DNA from: Gp13-AA77 sp035946735
GTDB taxonomy: Bacteria; Acidobacteriota; Terriglobia; UBA7540
Length of the DNA: 64,000 bases
Direction of reading: 5' to 3'
NCBI GenBank assembly: GCA_035946735.1
Contig: DASYYZ010000055.1
Coordinates: 183,584 to 247,583 of the forward strand
Shown here in pieces: positions 45,052 through 53,865 of the stretch. Position 1 is the first letter of the stretch; each line of letters begins with the position of its first letter. Below the pieces are notes generated by a model. The model saw only the letters and a program-made list of their open reading frames with translations, was not told the origin of the DNA and searched no databases. Both the position numbers and the translations under genes were made by a program.

Positions 45052-45606
45052 TCACCTGTGCCCGTAATCGGTAAAAACGTAATCTCTTGTCTTCACGTTC
45101 GTGTGGCACGCGAACCCGCACTTGGCATCGTTCCCCTGCGGCGGCTTGTCAGCCAAGGTGCCGGGCTTGAACGTATCGGATGCAGCGTCATAGTCGAAAA
45201 CAGCCCATCCCCACCCGCCGCTGTCCGCGAACCTCTTGCTGTCCTTCACCATGAAGTCGACGTCATGCTGGGTGCCTGGCACCGTCGCTGCGGGGAACGT
45301 CTCCATCTTTTTCGGGTTCCAATGGATCTTCGCCATCTTGGCGCCGTCGGGGAAAGGCTTGCCGCTGCCGGGAGCGCCGGCCTGGTAAGCCTTGATCATC
45401 ACAGGGTTAGCAAGGATCGCAGCAATATGGGGTCCGTTCTGACTGATGGAGACAACCTGCCAGGCCTCGTATCCTCTGAACTCAGAGAACGCGAGCCCAT
45501 TCGGCACTTTGACTGTGTACTTGTCCTGCGCGGAAATGGCCCAGCCGCCCACGACGGCGAGCCCTCCCATAATAATCGCAATCGTCAGCATCCTTTTGCC
45601 CTTCAT
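45052..45606 (-). CDS. Cytochrome P460 family protein
   Basis: 184 aa from ATG 45606 with AGGAGG just upstream (GTG at 45615 is an unlikely alternative). Signal/anchor segment (MLTIAIIMGGLAVVGGWAIS), then the P460 domain (FRGYEAWQVVSISQ, WGWAVFDYD, RDYVFTDYG near the end). The haem site reads CGFACH, i.e. C-x3-CH instead of C-x2-CH. P460 proteins oxidise hydroxylamine or bind nitric oxide; here the function is inferred from family. No other cytochrome gene is adjacent. Confidence 0.85.
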   Translation of the reverse strand: MKGKRMLTIAIIMGGLAVVGGWAISAQDKYTVKVPNGLAFSEFRGYEAWQVVSISQNGPHIAAILANPVMIKAYQAGAPGSGKPFPDGAKMAKIHWNPKKMETFPAATVPGTQHDVDFMVKDSKRFADSGGWGWAVFDYDAASDTFKPGTLADKPPQGNDAKCGFACHTNVKTRDYVFTDYGHR

Positions 45607-45615
45607 CGCCAGCAC

Positions 45616-45957
45616 CTCCTTATCAAGTCTAAGATCTCTTTATTTACCTCATTTTTGTCCTGGCTCACTCATGCGCTACCATCTGCCAGTCAAATTCAGT
45701 GGTGGTTGTCTCGGCAGAATACGACGCCTACGGGAGAATGTCCATGATACTTTAGCAAAACAAAATTCCTCAATGAGCACCTCGACGAAACCAACGCCCT
45801 CGATGAACTTCTGCAGGACTACGTGCAGAAGGCTCCCGGTTTCGAATCCGGAAACGCACCTTTGTCAGTAATGACTTTCTCAATAATGCGGATCACAGTC
45901 CCACTTGCGCCTGCCCATCAGCGCGTATAAGCTAAGCGCGTCAAAGGGGAGGTCACT
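45616..45957. other. Gap of 342 bases; possible gene remnant
   Basis: A stop-free plus-strand stretch at about 45749-45930 encodes FLNEHLDETNALDELLQ and DYVQKAPGFESG, which looks codon-like, but it has no start codon and no recognised family. The ribosome site of the next gene (GGGGAGG) follows directly. Confidence 0.35.
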
Positions 45958-46446
45958 ATGAAAATCTTCGGAAAGGACTTGTCTGAGTATGTGAGCTTCG
46001 AAAAGGGATTTCTCATTCTGGTCGTGGTGGTCGGGTTGGCCAGGCTCGGTTTGTCAATGGCAGGCGTGCCGAACGCCACGGTGAAGTTCGTGAGCCTGAG
46101 TGTGCTGCTGCTGCTAGGCATGATCTACTATTCGGTGAGGGTCCACACAAGCGGTTTTGGAAGCTATAAGCAACTGCTACCCGTGCTGGGGCTGCCGGTG
46201 ATTCTAACCAACTTGATCATCATCTGTGCCATCGTGCTGGCGATTGGGACGGGCAAGGACAACATCTTCAGCGCTCCCGAATATTCCGGGGGAGTGGAGG
46301 GCAAGACCTGGGGTCACGTCGGTGCCCACCTGATAGTCATGGTCGTGGGAACGCTTGTCCTGTGGGGGATCGGTTCGCTGATCATGCTGCTGACCAAGAA
46401 GTTGACGGGCCGGCGACAGCCACAAGTAGGCTCTGCAGGTGCCTAA
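45958..46446 (+). CDS. Four-TM membrane protein of unknown function
   Basis: 162 aa, GGGGAGG before ATG 45958. Four hydrophobic segments (FLILVVVVGLARLGLSMAG; FVSLSVLLLLGMIYYSV; LLPVLGLPVILTNLIIICAIVLAIG; LIVMVVGTLVLWGIGSLIMLL). Charged N-terminus and a positively charged C-terminus (KKLTGRRQP). No family recognised. Confidence 0.7.
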   Translation: MKIFGKDLSEYVSFEKGFLILVVVVGLARLGLSMAGVPNATVKFVSLSVLLLLGMIYYSVRVHTSGFGSYKQLLPVLGLPVILTNLIIICAIVLAIGTGKDNIFSAPEYSGGVEGKTWGHVGAHLIVMVVGTLVLWGIGSLIMLLTKKLTGRRQPQVGSAGA

Positions 46447-46578
46447 TGTCGGCCCCCACAGATTAAATTAAAGTGTCTGGGCTCGTAATGCCTTTCCGTT
46501 GCCGGACCGAAGCGTGCCCCGAGCAGCCGGGAAACCTTTGCGGCCGCATTCAGTCAATAAGCCGATGATTCAATTGGA

Positions 46579-48558
46579 TCATTCGTACCGCAGCGCCACC
46601 ATGGGATCGATCCGGGTGGCGCGGCGGGCGGGAATGTAGCTGGCGAGGAGCGTCACGCCGGTCAACAGCAGTGACACCACGCCGAAGGTGAGCGGATCGG
46701 TGGGCCGGACGCCGAACAGAAAACTCACCAGCGCGCGCGTGCTGAGCCACGATCCGATCAGCCCGAGGCCGGCCCCCGCGAGCGCCAGGATCATGCCGCG
46801 GCCCACCACCAACCGCAGGACCTCGACGGGTCTCGCTCCAAGCGCCATCCGCACGCCGATCTCGTGAGTTCGTTCCGTGACCGAGCGGACCACCACGCCG
46901 TAGAGTCCCACGGAAGCGAGCAGCAGCGCCAGCGCTGCAAAGAGGCCGAGCAATAGTGCCGTGACGCGCGGCTGCGCGATGGAATCGGAGCGGATCTGAT
47001 CCATCGTCATTGGGTTTGAAACCGGCTGGTCCTTGTCGACCGACCACACCGCTTGCTCGACGCCGCCGAAGAGCTTCAAAGGATCGGAACCGGTGCGAAC
47101 CAGCATTGTCAGGTGCGGCCACTGATAAGGGTCCTGCAGGTAGGAGACGTAGACCTCGGGCTGGGACTCGGACCACAGTCCCATCTGGCGAACGTCGCCG
47201 GCGACGCCGACGATGGAGTACCAAGTCTTCCTGTCTGTCGTGATCCTCTGGCCGATGGGGTTCTCATTCGGCCAGAATCGGCGCGCCATGGCTTGGTTGA
47301 CGACCACCACGAGCGGCGCGCCCTCGGCATCCGTGTCGGAAAGATCCCGGCCTCCAACCAGAGGAATACCCAAGGTGCTGAAGTAAACAGGACCAACGAT
47401 GTTGAATCGGGCTCCGCGCTGCCGCCCAGGTGGATCGGGAACACCTTCAATACTGAAGTCCAAGCTATCTTCGTTCTGGGTGAGAGGAACGTCGGCAACC
47501 ACGGCGGCCGACTGCACGCCGGGCAGCAGCTTCACACGTTCCAGAATCTGGTGGAACAGGGCGGCGCGCGTGGCCGTGTGCGAATACTTCGCGCTCACCA
47601 GAGAGAAATCGACCGTCAGAACATTTTGCGGATGCAAGCCGGAATCCACCTGGGTGAGGAGGACAAAGCTCTTCACCATCAGGCCGGCGCCCGAAAGAAG
47701 CACCAGCGCCAGGGCCACTTCCGACACCACCAGCGCGCTGCGGAAACGGTTGTGACCGGCGGTGGAGCCCACTGCGCGGCTTCCTTCCTTGAGCGATTCA
47801 CTGACATCGACCCTCGAGGCGCCCAGGGCCGGAGTAAGTCCGGAGACGAGGCCGGTCAGCAGCGATACTCCCAGGGCGAAGGCAAGCACCCAGCGGTCCA
47901 CAGCGATCTCCTGCGCGTCAATCGCCGCGAAGTTGTGCGGAAGCAACGCCGCCAGGCCCGTCACGCCCCAACTTGCCAGCAACAAACCGAACGCCCCGCC
48001 TGCCATGCCCACCAGCACACTCTCGGTGAGCTGCTGGCGGATCAGGCGTCCGCGGCTCGCGCCGAGAGAGGCTCGCACGGCCAATTCGCGCTGCCTCGAC
48101 GTCGCCCTTCCGAGGAACAGGGTCGCCACGTTCGCACACGCGATCAGCAGGACAAAACCAACCGCGCCGAACAGCACCAGCAGGGCCGGACGGTAGTCGT
48201 TCACGAATGAAGCCTGCAGGGGCTGGAGATTTGCTCCTTGACCTTTGTCTTCCCGATACTGGCGCGCCAGCCGGCCCGCGATCGTGCTCATCTCCGCCTG
48301 GGCTTGATCGATGGTAAGGTATTCATCGTATTGTTCTTTATCCTTAGGGCCGCATTTGATGATGGCTTCCCGGACGCAAGCCCCTTCACCCGACCCGCGG
48401 CCCGAGAAAGCGCCACCAGCGGCTCGCCCTCTCCCCAAGGGAGAGGGCACACATAACCCACAAGAAGCCACCAGACCTGTCCCGTAAGGGAGAGGGGGAC
48501 CGCGAACGGTGGGTGAGGGCGAAGCGATACTCGACGCCGTCATGCAGCCATCATTCAT
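46579..48558 (-). pseudogene. 5'-truncated ADOP-type ABC permease (copy 1)
   Basis: 659-codon frame. From about residue 85 it is a MacB/FtsX-type permease: HTH-like TIDQAQAEMSTIAGRLARQY, four TM segments per FtsX half-pattern, GATSRQRELAVRASLGASRGR and the C-terminal FtsX domain ending in ARRATRIDPMVALRYE. The ~220 N-terminal residues expected (first TM and MacB periplasmic start) are missing. In their place the frame reads through a dispersed hairpin repeat (SPSPTVRGPPLPYGTG, PSPLGRGRAAGG). The frame is open, so a shortened protein may be made, but it lacks the first membrane helix. Confidence 0.75.
48371..48530. repeat. Dispersed CCCTCTCCC...GGGAGAGGG repeat replacing an ABC gene 5' end
   Basis: Contains the perfect ten-pair hairpin GCCCTCTCCC-caa-GGGAGAGGGC at 48426-48448 (loop c36-a38) and further CCTTACGGGA / AGGGAGAGGG blocks, the usual layout of this intergenic repeat of soil bacteria. 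It sits exactly where the permease copy 1 should continue upstream. Confidence 0.65.
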
Positions 48559-51052
48559 ATCGCAGCGCGGTCATCGGATCGAGGCGGGCAGCGCGCCTCG
48601 CCGGCAGATAGCTTGCCGCCAGCGCGACTGCAGCCAGCAGCAGCGCGGCGGCAGCGAGAGTAAGGGGATCATAAGGCTGCAGGCCAAAAAGCAGCGTCCG
48701 TGCCGCCGTGCCGCCGGCGAGCGCCAGTAGAAGGCCGGCGCCCAGACCCACCGTCAGAAGAATACCCGCCTCACGCAGCATCATGCCGAGAATCTCTCCG
48801 CCGCCCGCGCCCAGCGTCATGCGAATGCCAATCTCGTTGGTGCGGCGCGCCACCGTGTAAGACATCACCCCGTACAGGCCGACGATAGCGAGCAACGCGG
48901 CCAGCAGTCCGAAGAACCCGGAGAGTGTCGCCATCAGGCGTTCTCGCAACAGGCCGTTGCGGACGGTACTTTGAAAAACCTCGAACTCGGTACTCATCGC
49001 CGGATTGATGTCCTTCACCGTCTGTTTCACTTGCGCAGTAAGGGCGGCCAGGGGCTCATTTGACCGAATCAGGATCTGGACCCACCAGTTGGTGAAGCGC
49101 GTGTCCTGCGAGGTGGCGAGATAAGCGATGGGTTCATTGCCCCGGTGGATGTCCCGGTACTTGGTGTCGCCGACCAGTCCCACAATCTCAAACGGCATCT
49201 CGGGGTCAGATGGTGTGGCTTCTCTTCGAAAGCGCTTACCAACCGGATTCGCTCCCAGGCCGAGCTTCCGGGCGAAAGCCCGGTTCACAATCGCAACCGC
49301 GGGAGAGGCGGGCATATCACGATTGTCGAAGTCCCGCCCGGCGAAAAACGGGATTCGCATCGTCTTGAAATAATCGCGGCTGACCCAGTTGAAATTCGAA
49401 GTCATACCCTGGCTCCGGTCTGATCCCTCATTCCACACAGCGTTATTGGTTCCGCTCCCGGTAAGAGGAAGGATCCCGACGTCCGCCACCGAGTCCACGC
49501 CTGGAATGGCGCGGAGACGGTCGAGCAGCTCCAGTTTGTAAGGCACGCGGCGCTCAGACGGCAGGTTGACGTGGGTCAGATCCACATACGTGATCAGAAG
49601 CCCGTTCGGCTCGAAGCCTGGATTCGAGGTCAGCAGATTATGAAGGCTGCGTGAGAACAGCAGCGCGCCCACCAGCAGCACGAGCGAAAGCGCCACCTGG
49701 GTGGCGACGAGCGCCCGGCGCAGGCTGAAGCGTTCGCGGCCTGCCGTAAGCCCGCGCGCGCTCGACTTCATGGCGGAACTCGGAGCGAGACGCGCGGCCC
49801 GCGCAGCGGGAGCAAGCCCGAACAGCACGGAGGTCACTATCGCCACGCCTGCCGTGAATCCGAGCACCCGCCAATCCGGTCGCAAATCCAGAAATGGAGT
49901 GTTTCCCTCGGTGCTGAGGAACGTCACCATAAAACGGCTCAGGGCCCGGGCCAGGACGAGGCCGAGCCCTGCGCCCGCCACCGCGAGCAGAAGGCTCTCA
50001 GTCATCAATTGCTGGACGAGACGCCGGCGCGAGGCCCCGAGAGCTAAGCGCACGCCGATCTCCCGCTCGCGCGCACTGGCCCGCGCCAGCATCAGGTTGG
50101 CGAGGTTGGCACAGGCGATCAACAGAACGAGTCCGGCGGTGGCGAGGAGCATCCACAGGGGATTTTCATACTGCTCGCGCAGCCAGGAGACGCCCGTTCC
50201 GGCAGGATTCGCCGTCAGCTTGAAGTGAAGATAGTCCTTCACATTCTCCCGCGGATAGTTCTTGGGAAGCGTCGCTTCGAAAATTCCCGGCGATGCGGAT
50301 CCGAGCTCTGCTGTAGCTCGCTCGAGGGTCCAGCCCGGCTCGAGGCGTCCCATCAGCGAGAGCCACCAGATGGTGCCGTCGTCGAGAAAACTGTAGCCAG
50401 CACCCAAGGTCGGCTGCGAGCAGATGGGTACGGCGATATCAAACGACTGGCCCACATCGAGTCCGGTGAATGAGGCTGGCGTGACACCGATCACCTCCAC
50501 CGGATTGTAGTCGACTGTGATCTTGCGGCCCACCGCCGCGGGATCACGGCCGAGTTCGCGCTGCCAGAAGGCGTAGCTGACCACCGCACCCGGCAGGCCG
50601 CAGCCGTGACGGTCATCGGTGGCGCTGAAAACGCGCCCCAAAACAGGCTCGACGCCCAGCACGTGGAAGAAATCTCCGCTTACGAAGAGCCCAGACGCGT
50701 GGCGCACCTCTCCGGTGGGCGCGGTGTTGAAGTCGTCCTCCGCCCAGGCAAAAACGCCCGAAAAAGCCGCCGGCCGCTGATCGCGAATCTGCTCCCAGAT
50801 GGCGTTGGTGAGCACAGGAAAGCCGCTCTGCTGGCTTCCTCGCTGCCCGGTCGTGTCCCGGAGGCGCAGCTCCGCGATCTCCTGAGGGCGGCTCACCGGA
50901 AGGGTCCGGAGTCGCACCGCGTCCAGCAACTGGAAGATGGCAGTATTGGCGCCGATACCTAAGGCAAGGGACAGCAGGGCAACGGTGGTGAAGCCCGGGT
51001 TTCTTGCCAGGGTTCTCACGCCGTAGCGAATATCGTTCAGCAGAGGGCTCAT
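48551..51052 (-). CDS. ADOP-family ABC permease, full-length (copy 2)
   Basis: 833 aa. The first helix (GFTTVALLSLALGIGANTAIFQLLDAVRLRTLPV) is the classic opening of acidobacterial duplicated orphan permeases, which carry two MacB/FtsX permease halves and no ATPase. MacB periplasmic core, first FtsX domain (LANLMLARASAREREIGVRLALGASRRRL) and second one (TNEIGIRMTLGAGG; ARRAARLDPMTALRYE) are all present. Likely part of a tripartite-type efflux or lipoprotein/protein mechanotransmission system whose ATPase is encoded elsewhere. Ends 8 bases inside the start of copy 1. Confidence 0.9.
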   Translation of the reverse strand: MSPLLNDIRYGVRTLARNPGFTTVALLSLALGIGANTAIFQLLDAVRLRTLPVSRPQEIAELRLRDTTGQRGSQQSGFPVLTNAIWEQIRDQRPAAFSGVFAWAEDDFNTAPTGEVRHASGLFVSGDFFHVLGVEPVLGRVFSATDDRHGCGLPGAVVSYAFWQRELGRDPAAVGRKITVDYNPVEVIGVTPASFTGLDVGQSFDIAVPICSQPTLGAGYSFLDDGTIWWLSLMGRLEPGWTLERATAELGSASPGIFEATLPKNYPRENVKDYLHFKLTANPAGTGVSWLREQYENPLWMLLATAGLVLLIACANLANLMLARASAREREIGVRLALGASRRRLVQQLMTESLLLAVAGAGLGLVLARALSRFMVTFLSTEGNTPFLDLRPDWRVLGFTAGVAIVTSVLFGLAPAARAARLAPSSAMKSSARGLTAGRERFSLRRALVATQVALSLVLLVGALLFSRSLHNLLTSNPGFEPNGLLITYVDLTHVNLPSERRVPYKLELLDRLRAIPGVDSVADVGILPLTGSGTNNAVWNEGSDRSQGMTSNFNWVSRDYFKTMRIPFFAGRDFDNRDMPASPAVAIVNRAFARKLGLGANPVGKRFRREATPSDPEMPFEIVGLVGDTKYRDIHRGNEPIAYLATSQDTRFTNWWVQILIRSNEPLAALTAQVKQTVKDINPAMSTEFEVFQSTVRNGLLRERLMATLSGFFGLLAALLAIVGLYGVMSYTVARRTNEIGIRMTLGAGGGEILGMMLREAGILLTVGLGAGLLLALAGGTAARTLLFGLQPYDPLTLAAAALLLAAVALAASYLPARRAARLDPMTALRYE

Positions 51053-51353
51053 CGCTTCGTCCTCAAGCCTCGAAATTGATTCAAGGGCTCATTGACCCAT
51101 CGGATCGCTCACTCAATGGTCCGATCAAAATCGACTCGACGTATTGGCCCATTCATGGGAGAGCATTTGATGTGCCAGTAGTTTGGAGGCTTAACCACCG
51201 CCTTTTGTGGCTCTTGGCCGGACCACGGCGGTCGTCGCGGTCAGTATCGTTCCGCTTTCGCTACAGCTTGTCCGGTATTGAACAGCGTCGGTCCGGCGTG
51301 CTCTCGACCTGCTGAAAGCCCGTAGTTGCGAGGCGGCTCTGCTCCACACACGC
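51053..51353. other. Gap of about 300 bases between permease copies 2 and 3
   Basis: Upstream region of the full-length permease and downstream end of the fragmentary third copy. Nothing else recognised. Confidence 0.4.
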
Positions 51354-51826
51354 TCACTGGTATCTCAGCGCCATCACGGGATCGAGCTTCGTTGCGCGGT
51401 GGGCGGGGAAGTAACTCGCCAGGATGGCGACGCCGGCCAGTAGCAATGGCACGGCGGCAAAGGTCACGAGGTCGGTAGGCCGGACGCCATAAAGCATGCT
51501 CGACATGAGGCGGGTCAAGCCCAAGGCGGCGAGCCAGTCCGACGGCGACACCCAAGAGCGACAGCCGCAAGCCCTGCCCGACTACAAGCCTCAGCACATC
51601 GGTTCGTTTAGCACCGAGTGCCATGCGGATGCCGATCTCGTGCGTGCGCTGCGTGGCCGTGTACGAAATCACCCCGTACATCCCGACTGCCGCCAGCACC
51701 AAAGCCAGCCCGGCGAAGACGCCGAGTAGGAACATGGAAAACCGCTGCCCCGCCACGGAATCGGAGACGATCTGTTGCATGGTTTTAACGCCGAAGACCG
51801 GTTGATCGCCACCACCCTCGGTAAGA
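51354..51826 (-). pseudogene. C-terminal fragment of a third ADOP permease, frameshifted
   Basis: Two reading frames joined at about 51531 give the last ~150 residues of an ADOP permease: first DQPVFGVKTMQQIVSDS, FSMFLLGVFAGLALVLAAVG, THEIGIRMALGAKRTDVL, then ALGLTRLMSSMLYGVRPTD and HRATKLDPVMALRYQ. One base too many (or two too few) separates the frames. The 5' part (over 650 residues) is missing; homology stops at about 51826, beside a short GCTGACTGCTGACTGC repeat. Confidence 0.8.
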
Positions 51827-51887
51827 TTTGCAGCTGAATAGCTGACTGCTGACTGCTTCCCATCTATAATCTCCGGCGGAGGAATCC

Positions 51888-53687
51888 ATGTCGAAGTCGC
51901 GCCGGAAGTTCCTGGTACATACCTCTTTGGGCCTTGCAGGTGCGGCCCTTACTTCCTGCCGCAAACCTGCCCAGAAAACCACCGAGGCGCCAGCCGGAAC
52001 GCCGCCTGCGTTCGGCACCGCGCCTGCTGCTGGCCCCCAAATCTCGCAGTCCACCTTTGCCGAGGCAGAGAAGCTAGTCCAAGTGGAGTTGACCAATGCG
52101 GAGCGTGCGGAGGCCGCAGGCAACTGGCGCAACTCTATGGCGCCACTTTACGAGCGGCGCACAGGGCCGCGACAGGTGAAGATCGAACCTGGTTTGCCGC
52201 CGTACTCGCGCTGGGAGGCGGTATTGCCCGGCGAGAAAGCTCGCCCGCAGCGCAACCAATTCATCTGGACCAAGCCTGATCCCGGACCGCTCCCGGCAAG
52301 AGACGAAGACATCGCCTATGCTCCGGTCACCCGGCTGGCGCGTTGGATCGAGAAGCGACAGCTAACGTCAGAACGGCTCACGAACCTCTACCTGGAGAGA
52401 CTGGACCGCTTCAATCCCAGGCTGCGTTGCGTGATCACCCTCATGCGCGAACCAGCGCTGGCGCAAGCCAGAAGGGCGGACCAGGAAATTTCTGCCGGCA
52501 AATACCGAGGCCCGTTGCACGGCGTTCCTTGGGGCGCCAAGGACCTTCTCGACACCGCCGGCACTCCCACCACTTATGGCGCCGAGCCCTTCCGCAACCG
52601 TGTGCCCTCGGCGGACGCAACCGTCGTCAAACGTCTGAACGATGCGGGCGCCGTGCTGGCGGCTAAGCTGAGTTTGGGTGCGCTGGCGCTCAACGATATC
52701 TGGTTCGGTGGTCAGACCATGAACCCGTGGCTACCGGAAGAAGGATCATCTGGCTCGAGTGCGGGCCCGGGTGCCGCCACCGCTGCGGGGCTGGTGGGTT
52801 TTGCTGTCGGCAGCGAGACGGGCGGCAGCATCGTAGGCCCCAGCATGCGCTGCGGCATTACAGGATTACGGCCCACGTACGGCCGTGTACCCCGCACCGG
52901 CGCCATGACTCTCTGCTGGTCGCTCGACAAGCTGGGCCCCATGACCCGCTCCGTTGAGGACGCAATGCTGGTGCTCGAAGCCATCTCCGGGCCCGACGCC
53001 GGCGACCTCTCCAGCGTACCCAGCAAGCTGGAATATGACGCACACTCAGACATACAGGGCCTGCGCGTTGGCTATTTCCCCGGTTGGATGAAGGAGAGCC
53101 CGGCCACCGACGTCGACCGCGCCGCCCTGGAAACGGTCAAGAAGGTGGGCATGGTCCCGGTGGAAGTGTCAATCCCGGATTGGCCCTATGACTCGCTTGA
53201 CGTGATTCTGTTTGCCGAAGCCGCAGCAGCCTTCGAGGAGCTCACGCTCAGCCACCAGGTGGACCAACTTAAAGTCCAGGTGCCCGACGCTTGGCCAAAT
53301 ACCTTCCGCCAGTCGCGGTTCCTGTCCGCAGTGGATTTCGTCCAGTCAGACCGGTTTCGGCGCAAAGTGGCCAACGAAATGGCCCGCGTCTTCTCCCAGG
53401 TGGACCTCCTCCTGGTGCCGTCACTGCGCGACGAGATGCTGACCATCACCAATTTCACAGGGCATCCTTCGCTCACGCTGCGCGCGGGCTTCGTTGAGGT
53501 GTCGCAGGCCCGCAGCGACTGGGCCCCCGATCCCAACAATCCGCTTCCCAAGTTCTCACCGCCGCGCCGGGTGCCCCACGGCGTCACCCTCATTGGACGG
53601 CTCTTTGACGAGGGCACGCTGGGCCGTGCCGGACTCGCCCTGGAACGCAGCTTCAATGTCGTGCGCGAGCGGCCACCAGAGTTTTGA
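51888..53687 (+). CDS. Tat-exported amidase-family hydrolase, probable lipoprotein
   Basis: 599 aa, GGCGGAGGA before ATG 51888. The N-terminus SRRKFLVHTSLGLAGAALTSC combines a Tat motif and a lipobox cysteine. Amidase-signature fold: catalytic K in VPWGAKDLLD, then a Ser-Ser region EEGSSGSSAGPG and GFAVGSETGGSIVGPS, the cis-Ser and nucleophile. The first serine loop departs from the canonical GGSSGGS. About 130 residues precede the amidase domain. Hydrolyses amides; substrate unknown. Functionally isolated from the minus-strand permeases beside it. Confidence 0.87.
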   Translation: MSKSRRKFLVHTSLGLAGAALTSCRKPAQKTTEAPAGTPPAFGTAPAAGPQISQSTFAEAEKLVQVELTNAERAEAAGNWRNSMAPLYERRTGPRQVKIEPGLPPYSRWEAVLPGEKARPQRNQFIWTKPDPGPLPARDEDIAYAPVTRLARWIEKRQLTSERLTNLYLERLDRFNPRLRCVITLMREPALAQARRADQEISAGKYRGPLHGVPWGAKDLLDTAGTPTTYGAEPFRNRVPSADATVVKRLNDAGAVLAAKLSLGALALNDIWFGGQTMNPWLPEEGSSGSSAGPGAATAAGLVGFAVGSETGGSIVGPSMRCGITGLRPTYGRVPRTGAMTLCWSLDKLGPMTRSVEDAMLVLEAISGPDAGDLSSVPSKLEYDAHSDIQGLRVGYFPGWMKESPATDVDRAALETVKKVGMVPVEVSIPDWPYDSLDVILFAEAAAAFEELTLSHQVDQLKVQVPDAWPNTFRQSRFLSAVDFVQSDRFRRKVANEMARVFSQVDLLLVPSLRDEMLTITNFTGHPSLTLRAGFVEVSQARSDWAPDPNNPLPKFSPPRRVPHGVTLIGRLFDEGTLGRAGLALERSFNVVRERPPEF

Positions 53688-53865
53688 AGAGTGGAGGAAT
53701 TGACCATTCCGGGCGCGGCGATGGGGGGGTGCTTATACGTCACGCGAGCAGGCCCCGCGGCACAGTCTGCTGTACCGCAGCACGGGTCGGTTTTTTGAAC
53801 CAGCGCAATTGTGCAGGCATGTGCGCGAGCTGCTGATCTAAACTGTAAGGCGACAGGGGAGTGAT

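Noticed and set aside
47053..48210. 385-codon plus-strand ORF
   Set aside because: Antisense to the truncated permease; composition typical of a shadow frame.
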